A DNA stretch of 58,833 nucleotides from JANPJV01 sp031425695 (GTDB lineage Bacteria > Pseudomonadota > Gammaproteobacteria > Xanthomonadales > SZUA-5). Both the position numbers and the translations under genes were made by a program. The notes beneath the pieces were generated by a model. The model had not been told where the DNA came from and ran no database searches. It saw only the letters and a program-made list of their open reading frames with translations. The stretch covers positions 1 to 58,833 of the forward strand of contig JANPJV010000060.1 in NCBI GenBank assembly GCA_031425695.1, in the 5' to 3' direction. This document shows positions 17,944-27,300 of the stretch, piece by piece; within the stretch, counting starts at the first letter, position 1; each line of letters opens with the position of its first letter.

Positions 17944-18447
17944 ATGGCACAACCCTATGTTGGTGAAGTCCGGATGTTCGCCGGAAATTTCGCGCCGGCC
18001 GGCTGGATGTTTTGCTCCGGCCAACTGCTGCCCATCTCCGAAAACGAGACACTGTTCCAATTGATCGGCACCACTTACGGTGGCGATGGCCAGGAAACCT
18101 TTGCGTTACCCGACCTGCGCGGCCGTTTGCCACTACACCAGGGCAATGGCTTCATTCTCGCGGAAACCGGCGGCGCCGAAGAAATCACACTGACCGTCAA
18201 TCAGATACCCGCGCATTCACATCCGTTCATCTCCGGCTCGGCGGGCTCCAGTTCGAACCCGAATGACAACCTGATGGCGACCGCGGTTGGCAACCTGTAT
18301 TTCCCGCCACCCACCAGCAACCCAGGCGTCATGAATGCTCAAATGGTGTCGGGTACCGGTGGCAGTCAGCCGCATACCAATTTCCAGCCATACCTGTGCG
18401 TCTCTTTCATCATTTCCCTGTTCGGTATTTTCCCGAGCCCGACCTGA
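17944..18447 (+). CDS. Phage tail collar domain (Mdp-like) protein 2
   Basis: This 167-residue paralogue starts 15 bp after collar gene 1. It keeps the collar pattern: GWMFCSGQLLPISENETLF, LIGTTYGGDGQETFALPDLR, GGAEEITLTVNQIPAHSH and a C-terminal TNFQPYLCVSFIISLFGIFP. It has no signal peptide and no transmembrane helix. The H-S-H motif in the ASP-type loop is shared by many collar proteins. The three copies are clearly diverged, so they may form a hetero-oligomer rather than being recent duplicates. Confidence 0.9.
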   Translation: MAQPYVGEVRMFAGNFAPAGWMFCSGQLLPISENETLFQLIGTTYGGDGQETFALPDLRGRLPLHQGNGFILAETGGAEEITLTVNQIPAHSHPFISGSAGSSSNPNDNLMATAVGNLYFPPPTSNPGVMNAQMVSGTGGSQPHTNFQPYLCVSFIISLFGIFPSPT

Positions 18448-18571
18448 GGCTTCGCTGTAACCAAATCCCACGTGCGGGTTGCTTGACTTGGCTGTAGTAG
18501 CGCTTGACCAGCTCCATCCAGTGCCGCAGCTCTTTTGATTGGTTCAGACGTTTAATTAGAGGATTCACGCC

Positions 18572-19099
18572 ATGGCTGATCCATTCGTTGCCGAGATCCG
18601 GATTTTCCCTTTTAATTTCGCTCCGCGCGGCTGGGCCTGGTGTGATGGGCAGTTATTGCCGCTGTCTCAGAACACCGCCTTGTTCTCGTTGCTGGGCACT
18701 ACCTACGGCGGCAACGGGCAGTCCAATTTTGCATTGCCGGACCTGCAGGGTCGTTCGCCGATGATGTGGGGCCAGGGTCCAGGGCTCTCCCTTCACGATC
18801 TGGGCGAGACTGGCGGTTCCGAGACCGTTACGCTGCTGGAATCGGAGATCCCCAATCACCCTCACGCGGTCAATGTTGCCAACGAAGGCGCGACCGCCAA
18901 CACGCCCGGAAATAACCTGATGGCCCGGCCGTTCGGGCGCGGCAACAACCTCTACACCACCGCGAACACGCCGCTCGGTAACCTCAATGCCATGGCCATC
19001 GCTCCGGCAGGCGGCGATCAGCCGCACAACAACATGCAGCCGTACCTGACTTTCTATTTCTGTATCGCTCTGCAGGGCGTCTTCCCGCCGCGTGGATGA
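18572..19099 (+). CDS. Phage tail collar domain (Mdp-like) protein 3
   Basis: This is a 175-residue third paralogue: GWAWCDGQLLPLSQNTALF, LLGTTYGGNGQSNFALPDLQ, GSETVTLLESEIPNHPH and NNMQPYLTFYFCIALQGVFP. A 124-bp gap separates it from collar gene 2. AGAGGATT lies upstream of the ATG. Its TGA overlaps the next gene's start by four bases (ATGA), which indicates translational coupling to the methyltransferase-fold gene. Confidence 0.9.
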   Translation: MADPFVAEIRIFPFNFAPRGWAWCDGQLLPLSQNTALFSLLGTTYGGNGQSNFALPDLQGRSPMMWGQGPGLSLHDLGETGGSETVTLLESEIPNHPHAVNVANEGATANTPGNNLMARPFGRGNNLYTTANTPLGNLNAMAIAPAGGDQPHNNMQPYLTFYFCIALQGVFPPRG

Positions 19100-19704
19100 T
19101 CGTGCTCGCTGACCGATTTCCAAAAAGCCAGCTCCCCGAAGGCTCCAGTGGCGACTGGAGCATTCGCCGGGTGGTGCTTCCCGCGCATGTCGTCGAAGTG
19201 CAGGACGACCGTCCCGATTGCTTCCGCTATCGCCCTGGCGAGTACACGGAATTGCGTTGCGGCGGCATCACTTTCATGACCGATCTCTACGACGAGTGGT
19301 GGACGCAGCGCAGCGCCATCGAACGCGCGCGTGCTGTCGGAGGAAGCGTGCTGGTGACCGGCCTCGGCCTTGGCATCGTGATCAAGGAAATGCTGGCGCC
19401 GGGCGGGCCGAGTGCCCCGATCGAGCGCATTGTCGTCCTGGAGCGGTCTGCCGATGTGATCAGGCTTGCCGCCCCTTCCCTGTTGGCCGAACTGGGCCCT
19501 CTCCTGAGCGTGATCGAGGCGGACGCCTTTACTTGGGCAGCGGCGCCCGGCGAGCGTTTCGATAGCGTGTGGCACGACATCTGGCCCGACCCCATGGCGC
19601 CTGAAGTCGACGCAGAAATGGCGGCGCTGCGTGCGCATCACGCGGCATGGTCTGACTGGCAGGGCTTTTGGCCGGAAGACTACCGAGGCGCGTTCAAAGC
19701 CTGA
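19096..19704 (+). CDS. Class I methyltransferase / spermidine synthase-fold protein
   Basis: This is a 202-residue cytoplasmic protein with a Rossmann methyltransferase core. The glycine motif VLVTGLGLGIVIKEML is at about residues 85-100, an acidic strand end IVVLERS follows, then EADAFTW and FDSVWHDIWPDP, matching motifs I-IV of class I methyltransferases and spermidine synthases. The N-terminal beta domain (YRPGEYTEL, then TFMTDLYDEWW) also recalls spermidine-synthase-like proteins. The ATGA overlap with collar gene 3 ties its expression to that gene. The substrate is unknown; modification of a collar protein is only a guess. Confidence 0.7.
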   Translation: MIVLADRFPKSQLPEGSSGDWSIRRVVLPAHVVEVQDDRPDCFRYRPGEYTELRCGGITFMTDLYDEWWTQRSAIERARAVGGSVLVTGLGLGIVIKEMLAPGGPSAPIERIVVLERSADVIRLAAPSLLAELGPLLSVIEADAFTWAAAPGERFDSVWHDIWPDPMAPEVDAEMAALRAHHAAWSDWQGFWPEDYRGAFKA

Positions 19705-19914
19705 GCCTGTTCGACCGTTTGGCGATCAGCGGTTGACGCTGGGCGCCCATTCCCGAGGGATGGGCAGCAGGCCACTTGCAAGCTCATGCAGTTGCGCACA
19801 TTGTCCAGAAAGGTTGCTGCTTCGCGGTTTTCATTGACCGCGGAGGATTGGCGTAGCAATCTTCACACTGAAGTTGAGCTGGGCGCCCTTCCGAGCGCCT
19901 TGCACGGGGGCAAC

Positions 19915-20502
19915 ATGAATCGTAGACAGGTATTGGTTGCGGGCGGGCTTGCCGCAGTATCGGCAATGGCTGGGGCGAAAAGCCCGGATCGAGGCCCTCC
20001 CTCTGGAACTGGCGACGGCGCATCTTTCGGCGCTGGGACGAAGGCATGCGCTTTGCTGCCCATCTTGGCTACCCGGCCTGGTGCCCCGATCATGAGCTTT
20101 CGGATCGGCAAGTTCTGGCCGAATGAGCTTGCAAGCGACATTGCGCGCATGAACTTCGATATCCAGGTGTTCGATGCCGCCAATCTGCCGCGTTGGATAT
20201 ACGCATGGCAGCTACAGAGAAGCGCTTCTGGGCGCGCGCTGCCGAGCAGTAGCCTGCGCATGAATTTCGAGTTCGGCACCGAGCTCGCTTTGATGGTGAC
20301 GATCGCCGAACGCTCGGGCAAGACCAGCGTTTTCAACGCCGGCCTTCCCTGCAATGCGCAGATGATCTTGGCGACCGCGCGCCAGCGTACCGGATTGCCG
20401 CCACAACTGGCCGACGTGCGCTACGCCGCCGCCACGGAATCGCTGTATATGGCCGACGGCAGTCCGCGGGATTTCGAAGCGCTGCTCCTGGAAACCGGCT
20501 GA
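19915..20502 (+). CDS. Tat-like exported protein of unknown function
   Basis: I do not recognise the family of this 195-residue protein. It starts MNRRQVLVAGGLAAVSAMAG, a twin-arginine-type leader with a hydrophobic stretch and small residues before a likely cleavage site. A soluble alpha/beta-like domain follows with conserved-looking NFDIQVFDAANLPRWIYAW and ELALMVTIAERSGKTSVF. The ATG at 19915 is preceded by ACGGGGG. An in-frame ATG at 19786 would add 43 non-leader-like residues and is unlikely. It lies 210 bp after the methyltransferase gene and 47 bp before the GNAT gene. An RRQV leader may also be handled by Sec. Confidence 0.6.
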   Translation: MNRRQVLVAGGLAAVSAMAGAKSPDRGPPSGTGDGASFGAGTKACALLPILATRPGAPIMSFRIGKFWPNELASDIARMNFDIQVFDAANLPRWIYAWQLQRSASGRALPSSSLRMNFEFGTELALMVTIAERSGKTSVFNAGLPCNAQMILATARQRTGLPPQLADVRYAAATESLYMADGSPRDFEALLLETG

Positions 20503-20549
20503 ATCTTGATACGCGCGGCTGATCTGGCCAAGGCGTCGGGGGTCCCTGC

Positions 20550-21077
20550 GTGAGTGCCATCGAGCGGGCACTGATCGCGCCATTCCACCCGTTGCGGCAG
20601 CCAGGCCTGCGCTTGCGCGAAATCACGGATGCTGACTTTGGCTTTCTCAGCGATCTCTATGCGCAGACCCGGGCCGAGGAGCTGCAACGCGTCGATTGGC
20701 CGGACACTGCGAAGCGCGCCTTCCTGCAACACCAGTTCGAGCTGCAACATGCGTACTACCAGCAGAACTACCCTGGTGCCGATTTCCTGGTGATCGAACA
20801 TGCCGGCGCGCCAGTCGGGCGCGTTTACGTGTACCGCAGTCACGGCGATATTCGCCTGATGGATATTGCCCTGGTTGCCGAGCATCGCGGGCAGGGCGTT
20901 GGCTCGGCTTTGCTCGCCGAACTGATCGAAGAATCCCAGCGCACCGGCGCCAATATCAGCCTGCACGTGGAAGCCGACAATCCGGCACAGCGGCTGTATC
21001 GGCGTTTAGGCTTTGCTTTTTGCGAGGACCGCGGCGTCTATCAATTTCTGATCCGCAAGCCCCTGGCGGCGCCGTAA
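20550..21077 (+). CDS. GNAT family N-acetyltransferase
   Basis: This 175-residue GNAT enzyme would use acetyl-CoA to acylate an amine. Motif A, with the pyrophosphate-binding loop AEHRGQGVGSALLAELI, lies at about residues 111-127. The following NPAQRLYRRLGF is the typical motif B. The start is GTG with GGCGTCGGGGG upstream. Its stop is only 6 bp from the stop of the convergent DUF6916-like gene. The substrate is not predictable. Position in the collar cluster suggests, but does not show, a role in modifying its products. Confidence 0.88.
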   Translation: MSAIERALIAPFHPLRQPGLRLREITDADFGFLSDLYAQTRAEELQRVDWPDTAKRAFLQHQFELQHAYYQQNYPGADFLVIEHAGAPVGRVYVYRSHGDIRLMDIALVAEHRGQGVGSALLAELIEESQRTGANISLHVEADNPAQRLYRRLGFAFCEDRGVYQFLIRKPLAAP

Positions 21078-21083
21078 CCACCC

Positions 21084-21446
21084 TCAGTTGAGGATGAACT
21101 CGTAGGTCGCGTGACCATCCTCGAGACGTCGCGGCGACATGAACAGCCCCACTTCGGAAAACCCCGGGACCACCACGGGGAAGGTTCCCTGTGCCGGATA
21201 GCCGGTTACCGGCGCCTTGAGGGTGACGCTGAATCCGCCCCCTTCGCGGACGGCAGTCCCGCCGATGCGCTCGGCGGCAATGACCCGCGCAGAAATCCAT
21301 CCGGCGCCCAGATCCATCAGCACCTCACTGCCCACCAGCGGCGTGAAGTGTTCCAGGCGCAGGGCCAGTAACGGGTCGGCGTGCATAAGAAAATCGCTTG
21401 GAGGGCAATGCGACCACCATAGCACTTGCGGCTTTGAGTGCGACAT
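21084..21446 (-). CDS. DUF6916-like small protein
   Basis: This protein has about 120 residues. The core LRLEHFTPLVGSEVLM, GGGFSVTLKAP, AQGTFPVVVPGFSEVGLFMSPRR resembles my recollection of the DUF6916 pattern, a small beta-barrel-like domain; this was not searched. The start at 21446 has GAGG six bases upstream. An internal ATG at 21386 gives a 100-residue form that matches the domain boundary better but has a poor ribosome site. It is divergent from the 952-residue gene with about 54 bp between starts, so the two may share a promoter region. Confidence 0.65.
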   Translation of the reverse strand: MSHSKPQVLWWSHCPPSDFLMHADPLLALRLEHFTPLVGSEVLMDLGAGWISARVIAAERIGGTAVREGGGFSVTLKAPVTGYPAQGTFPVVVPGFSEVGLFMSPRRLEDGHATYEFILN

Positions 21447-21500
21447 TTCACGCCTCGGCGACATTTATCTGACTCCGGTGCTTGTCCTCGAGGCGATGCG

Positions 21501-24359
21501 ATGCTCGATGTGAATCTGGTTTCCAAGCAGCCTGTGCTGCGCGCGGTTTGCTTTGACGGCACCGACCTGTTCGCGAGCTTCGTGCCGAGCCTGGCCTCGG
21601 AAGCCGGCTATGCCGGCACGGCAATGGTAGGCAACACTGCGCAGGGCAGCGTCCGTCTGTATGACCCGACCGCCAGCTGGCTCGGGTTCACGCCGACGAG
21701 CTTTCCCTCGGGCGCCAGCCTGTCGTTCGTCCTGCAAACCTGGAAAGGCGGCGGCACCTTTCCGCCGGATCTGAGCGCGGCATTTCCCGGCACGCTCACG
21801 CCGCTCGGCCTGACCGACGCGGTGCGCTTCAGTGATGGTGCGGTGCGCGCGAGTTGGGTTGCGGTCACCGACAGCAGCAGCAATCCGCTGCTCGGCTACC
21901 AAATGTTCTTGCGCGACGTCGAAAGCAATGCAACGAACACAGTCGCATTCCCTTCCCTGAGCACGAGCCAGGGCAGCCTGGTGCTGGACCAGCCGGTCGC
22001 GGTCGGTTCGAATCTCGAATTTCGGCTGGTCGCCCTCAATCAGAATCAGGCCGGCACCTCGACGCCGCCGTGGCCGCTCATCGGTGCGCCACCCACCGAT
22101 GTGCGGGTCGCGGTGGGCGTCAACGCGATCGAAGTATGGTGGACGCCTTCGACGGACCCGTCTGCGAGCACACACGCGCCCAGGCTGTACACCCCGGCAA
22201 GTGGCTGGTTCGCGTACACGCAAGGAACCAGCGACCGGCCGGGGCACGGCCAGATCCCCTTCGACCCGGCGAGCGTCGGCAACTTCATCGTCGTCGTCAT
22301 TGCTGGCGCGACGGCGGCGGTGGCGGCGGCAAGCGTGCCCGTGGCGGTTCCGGCCACCCAGCCAGTCCTGGCTCGCGTCGAGGCGCTTCCGGGCGCGCTG
22401 GCAGTAAGCGTGTCCGCAAGCGCCGACGATCCCGTCGGCCAGGATATCGTCTGGCGCGTGCTCGGCCCAGGCGGCGAGCTTGCCCGTGCAGTGAGCACTG
22501 CCGCGCCGGCGGTTCTGCCGGTAGCGCCGTCAGCGGTGACTGGGCTCGCGTGGCGCAGTGTCGAAGGTCGCAACGCGGGGCTGGAACAACTGCTGGCCCT
22601 GAGCCTGGTCGCGGGGCCGACCGCCAGTATCGCCACGGATGCGATCAGCGCAGCGAGCACCTTGGAGTGGGCACCAATCGCCGGTGCCAGCGGCTATCTG
22701 ATCGACCTCGGCCTTGGCGGCGCGCCGGTGACGGTGGCGGCGACCCCGACCAATTACCCGCTTCCCGCCGCAGCCCAGGCATCGAGCGCGCTCGCGGCGC
22801 GCATCAGCGCCCAATTTTCCAGCGGTTCGGTACGGATCGGCGCCTTGTCCTCTCCGGCAACGGCGGCATTGCCGGCTGCCCCGGCGCAGGTCGACGCCGA
22901 CTACGACGGCATCGCGATCGCCGCGCATTGGTCGGCCGTGCCCGCGAGCGAGGGCTACTTGCTCACGGCCTATGACCCGGCCACCGCAACCGTAGGTGCG
23001 GCCATCAGCGTCGACGCGCCGCAGCTCCACACCATGCTGCCCTTGCCCGCCGGCAGCACGGGCCAGGACTGGCAACTCGTGGTGCAGAGCCAGCGCGCCG
23101 GGGTCACCGGGCTCGCCAGCGCGCCGTTGCCATTGATCAATCCCGGCTGGTATTGCGCGGCCCCGGCAGGCAGCGGCCCGGTCGCCAGCGCGGCCTTGGT
23201 GCCGCTGGCGAATGCCACGCAGGTCCAGGCTTTCGCCGATGCCAAGGGCGTTGCCCTGCGGTGGTTGTTGCCGATGCTCGGGCCTGCCGCCCTGACCGGC
23301 GACTTGCCCTCGACCGGCAGCTTCAAGCTCGACACCAATGCCGACTCGAACTTCCCCTACGTCCTTGAGATCAGTGACACCAGCACGCTGTGGAACTTCG
23401 ATGGCAGCTCTCTGCGTTCCAGCCTGCGCGCAGACCTGGTGAAGCTTCTCGGGGACTTGGAAGTGTGCGGCGCAGCGCCCTGGGGCCTCGACCTGGTCCA
23501 GCGCGTGATTGCGCGCGGCGCGCCGCTCACCTTCCAGGAGACGCTGTACGTTGAGTACGGCCTGACCGGGCCGGCGAGCGAGATCGAACAAGGCTACGGC
23601 AGCTTCGACCTGCGCCCTGGGATGATCTTGCGGGCGAGCACGGCGGCCTACGTCTATCTCGAGCCCGACACGGTTGGCGATTACATCAACGGCTTTGTCG
23701 GCAGTTCCACGGTCGATTGCGAGATCTGCGTCGACAGCAGTGGCAACGCCTGGCGACCGCTGCTCGACAGCTTTGTCGGGCAGTTGATTGCGCTGGGCGC
23801 GACCTCGGTCGAAGCACCACCAGCGGGCGGCGCCGGCAACACTCAGGGCGGCGTTGCCGATGGCGCTGACCTCATGTTCCCGAAGCTCGCGCAGAACTAT
23901 CTGCGTGTGATCGTTCCCGATCAGCTGCTCTCGCCGAATGGGCCCGGTTCCGCGCAGGCGAATGCGCAGTTCAGCATCGTCGGGGCCAACACGTACGCCG
24001 GCCTGCTGGCCATCACCAGTCCGCCTGCGCCGACCACCACCTACGCCTTTTTCGGCGGGCGCACCCTGCTCAAGGCGTGCATCCGCGTCTGTGTCAACGG
24101 CGTGCCGCAGGTCGTGGAGCTGGGGACCACGCTGGCCGATGTACTGAACGCAAATGGTGCCGCGCCAGCACCCGCCACGGCCTCGCTGCAAGGCGTCGAG
24201 TTGTACCGGCGCCTCGGGCCGCGCGTCGCCGATGCCAGCGCTGCGCTCGAACCCGGGGCATCTCAGCCCGTGTTCGTGGGCTGGCGTGGTCTCGCAGCCT
24301 GGGGAAGCGCGAGCGCGCTGTCGGTGCCGCTGCTCGCAGGTGACGAAGTTCGGTTCTGA
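21501..24359 (+). CDS. Tandem beta-sandwich protein of unknown function, opens giant-protein operon
   Basis: I do not recognise the family of this 952-residue protein. It is Ala/Val/Ser/Pro-rich. Residues ~100-560 contain several fibronectin-III-like modules, each with a Trp-containing strand such as AVRASWVAVTDSSSNPLLGY, AIEVWWTPS, LEWAPIAGASGYLID and IAAHWSAVPASEGYLLTAY. A mixed domain follows (600-850). The last ~100 residues (VCVNGVPQVVELGTTLADVL to LLAGDEVRF) look like a beta-grasp/SLBB-type fold. It has no signal peptide or transmembrane segment. The ATG at 21501 follows CGAGG. It is 40 bp ahead of the next gene and heads the operon. Confidence 0.75.
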   Translation: MLDVNLVSKQPVLRAVCFDGTDLFASFVPSLASEAGYAGTAMVGNTAQGSVRLYDPTASWLGFTPTSFPSGASLSFVLQTWKGGGTFPPDLSAAFPGTLTPLGLTDAVRFSDGAVRASWVAVTDSSSNPLLGYQMFLRDVESNATNTVAFPSLSTSQGSLVLDQPVAVGSNLEFRLVALNQNQAGTSTPPWPLIGAPPTDVRVAVGVNAIEVWWTPSTDPSASTHAPRLYTPASGWFAYTQGTSDRPGHGQIPFDPASVGNFIVVVIAGATAAVAAASVPVAVPATQPVLARVEALPGALAVSVSASADDPVGQDIVWRVLGPGGELARAVSTAAPAVLPVAPSAVTGLAWRSVEGRNAGLEQLLALSLVAGPTASIATDAISAASTLEWAPIAGASGYLIDLGLGGAPVTVAATPTNYPLPAAAQASSALAARISAQFSSGSVRIGALSSPATAALPAAPAQVDADYDGIAIAAHWSAVPASEGYLLTAYDPATATVGAAISVDAPQLHTMLPLPAGSTGQDWQLVVQSQRAGVTGLASAPLPLINPGWYCAAPAGSGPVASAALVPLANATQVQAFADAKGVALRWLLPMLGPAALTGDLPSTGSFKLDTNADSNFPYVLEISDTSTLWNFDGSSLRSSLRADLVKLLGDLEVCGAAPWGLDLVQRVIARGAPLTFQETLYVEYGLTGPASEIEQGYGSFDLRPGMILRASTAAYVYLEPDTVGDYINGFVGSSTVDCEICVDSSGNAWRPLLDSFVGQLIALGATSVEAPPAGGAGNTQGGVADGADLMFPKLAQNYLRVIVPDQLLSPNGPGSAQANAQFSIVGANTYAGLLAITSPPAPTTTYAFFGGRTLLKACIRVCVNGVPQVVELGTTLADVLNANGAAPAPATASLQGVELYRRLGPRVADASAALEPGASQPVFVGWRGLAAWGSASALSVPLLAGDEVRF

Positions 24360-24399
24360 TCGAGCAAGACGCGCGTTCGATTTACATCCAGGAGCTGCC

Positions 24400-27300
24400 A
24401 TGGCCAATGATGATCCGCTCTACCGCCGCGTGGGTGCAGCCAAGCGGCTGTACCGCAGCGAGGCCGACGCCGAGGCGGGATTGCCCGGGTTCTGGTCCGG
24501 CTGGCTCGCTGGCACCGAGAGCGCAAACGATCCGATCGCGCTCAGCGCCGCGTGGCTGGACGCAGCCGGGTGCCTGCTGTTCCTGCCCGAGGCGCCCGCG
24601 TCGCCAGCCGCGTTCGAGCAGGATCTGATCACGTACCTCGCCAGCTTCCCGGCGGGTTTCAAGCCGCGCTTGCTGTGGCTCTACAACCCGCATTCGCCGA
24701 GCGCGAGCTGGAGGTCGGCCGACCTCAGCATTACCGGCACGGGCGTCGATACCAAGACTGCCAAGTCGCAAAGCTTCCCGTTCGAGGATTACAGCCTGCG
24801 GGTCGGGGCCGGCACGCCGATCACGCTCGATACCTCGACTGGTGGCACGGCGTCGTTCCGGTTCGGCCACGGCATCGAATTCCTGGCCCCGCAGTCGCGC
24901 GCGACACCGAGCGCGCCCAGGCTGCCGATGGCCGGCCCTGATCTCGGCGTGCATTGCGGCGAGATCAATCTTGCCGGCACGGGTTCCAACGACACCCTGC
25001 AGGCGCTCGGCGCCATGCTCCGCTATGCGCGCCTGCAGCCCAACGGAGTCATCACCGAAAGCGTCGACCTGCCCCTGCTGAAGCAGGGCGGGACCGCCCT
25101 GGCGCTGGCAGTGGCGCTGGATCCGCTGGCACCGCTGTTTGCACTGCGCACGCGCCTGCGCTTCCTGCCCGCTGCGCAGGGGGCTGCTGGAACGCTCACG
25201 AGCGCCTGGATCACCACGCTCGGGCGAAGCATCAGCCTGACGCCGGCAACCATGCCGCCGGCCGGCCTCGACGTGGCACGATTGGTGTTCGCGGCGACGC
25301 CACGTAACCTTTCCTCGCCGCATCTCGGCAGCAAATATCACCTGGCGCCGAGCGGCGCGTTCGCGATGACGATCGAGCCGCCACCCGGCAGAGCCAAGGC
25401 CGGCCCGATGACCGCCGACGCCGATCGTCTGATGCTCGGTCTCGCCGGGACCGAGTACCTTGAAATCCCGGCCGGGCAGCCGGTGTACGCAGTGTTCATC
25501 CCGGGCCAGCCGGCCCTGCTCAAGCCCGGCGGCGATCCCGCCAACGGCCCGTTGGATGGCGCTGCAACGACCGCCTACGCGAGCTTCGTGGTCGACACGA
25601 CGCGCTCCTCTGATGCTGCTGCGACGACCGGGATCGAGTGGTTCGCGCAGCCGCAGAGCGCACCGCTGTATGCCGCCGGCAGCTCGGCGACGGTCCTCGA
25701 CTTCAAGCCGGTGCTCGCCGGCCACCTGCCTTCGCTGACGGCGGCGCTCACCGGCAGCGGGTTGACCTCCCTTCCCGTCGGCGCCTTCATCGGCGTCGAC
25801 CCACGCATGCTCGAGCGCGCACGCACCATCGAGATTGCCGGCCTGGCACCCAAGCGACGCGCGCAGATGGGCGTCCCGGTCCAGAGTGACTTTACCGCGG
25901 ACGCGCCGGTGCGTTCGGTGACCCCGCCTGGCCTCGTGGCCGACGTCAACTCGGACAGCTACCAGAGCGTGGTCGTCGCCAACCTGCCGGCGAGCGCGAC
26001 GCCGGAGGTACGCTTCACCTCGGTCTCGCCAGCCTTCCAGGCAGCCCTGCAAAGCAACCAGTTGTTCTTCGTCATCGCCGACCCGGTGGCGCTCGGGACC
26101 CAGACCGCGCTCGATGTCGAGCTGTCCGGGTGGCGCTTCAAGCTCGGCCCGGCCAACTGGCGCAGCGACCCCGACACACGCACGTACCTGCTGTTCAAGT
26201 TTGCTGGACGTTCGCTCGAGGCGCTGGCCGCCGACCCATCGACCTGGGGCTGGCAGGACGCCGGCAAGACGCCGGGCGGCACACTCGCCGACACCAGCCA
26301 GGGCCTGGCACGCATCTTTGCCGCGGCGAAAGCCGCGCCGGCCGGCAGCCCGTACCGGCGCTTCTACGATGAAGTGGTCGCGTCGACGGTGTGGTCGGGT
26401 GTGCTGTTCCTCAATACCGCCATCGATGTCGGCCTGCTCGACCCACAGCTCGGCTTCATCACGGCCGGCGTCGTGCTCGACCGCTTCTACGCGCACCACG
26501 TCGGCTTCTCGCTGACGCCGTACCAACTCGAGAACAAGGTCATCAAGCTCGGGCAGACCGCCGCCTTCGCGCTGGTCGACTACCAGGACCGGCGCGACCT
26601 CACCACCACCAAGACCATCGCCTTCGACTACAAGACGCTGGCGCTCACCGCACAGTTCGCCAATGCGGCGCTGACCGGCTTCAGCGCCGAGGTGGAGCTG
26701 CTCGCCAATCGCCTATTCGGCACCGAACTCACCAAGCTGCAGCCGGAGCGCGGCAACAACCTGGTGCTCGCGGGAAGTTTCCACACCGTCGATGGCGCGC
26801 CGGCGTACGCGTTCGAGCTGGTCGGCACGAACGTGTTCGCGACCGCCAGCGGCGCTCTTGCGAGCATCGAGGTGGCGAGCGTCGCGCTGCAGACGGAAAG
26901 CGTCGACGCCGCCGCCGGCACGCAGGTGACACGCTTCACCGCCAGCGGCAACCTGACGCTGGCCGAGAACTTGGAATTCGATCTGTTTGGCTACGGCCCG
27001 GCCTTCGATGGTAGCGGCGACGGCCACCTGCGCTTCGGCAACCTTGCCGTGCGCATGTCCTCGCGTCGCGACGGCAGCGGTGAAAAGACTTTCGCCGCAC
27101 AGGAGGGGGAACTGTCCTTCGACCTCGCCAACAGCGAGGCGCGACCGCAATCACTGATCGCGAAATTCCCGCTGACGCTGACCAGCTTCATCGCGGTGGC
27201 GTCTGGCGACAAGGCACCGACGCCGGACAAGCTCGGCTACGTTTCGATCGCGGCGCCAATCGATCAAGCCGTCCTCACCGCGCCCTGGTACGGCTTCAGC

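Noticed and set aside
17419..19099. Prophage or phage-tail locus suggested by three collar-domain genes
   Set aside because: No capsid, terminase, portal, sheath, tube, baseplate, integrase or lysis gene is found on either side, and chromosomal Mdp-like collar genes without phage context are common.
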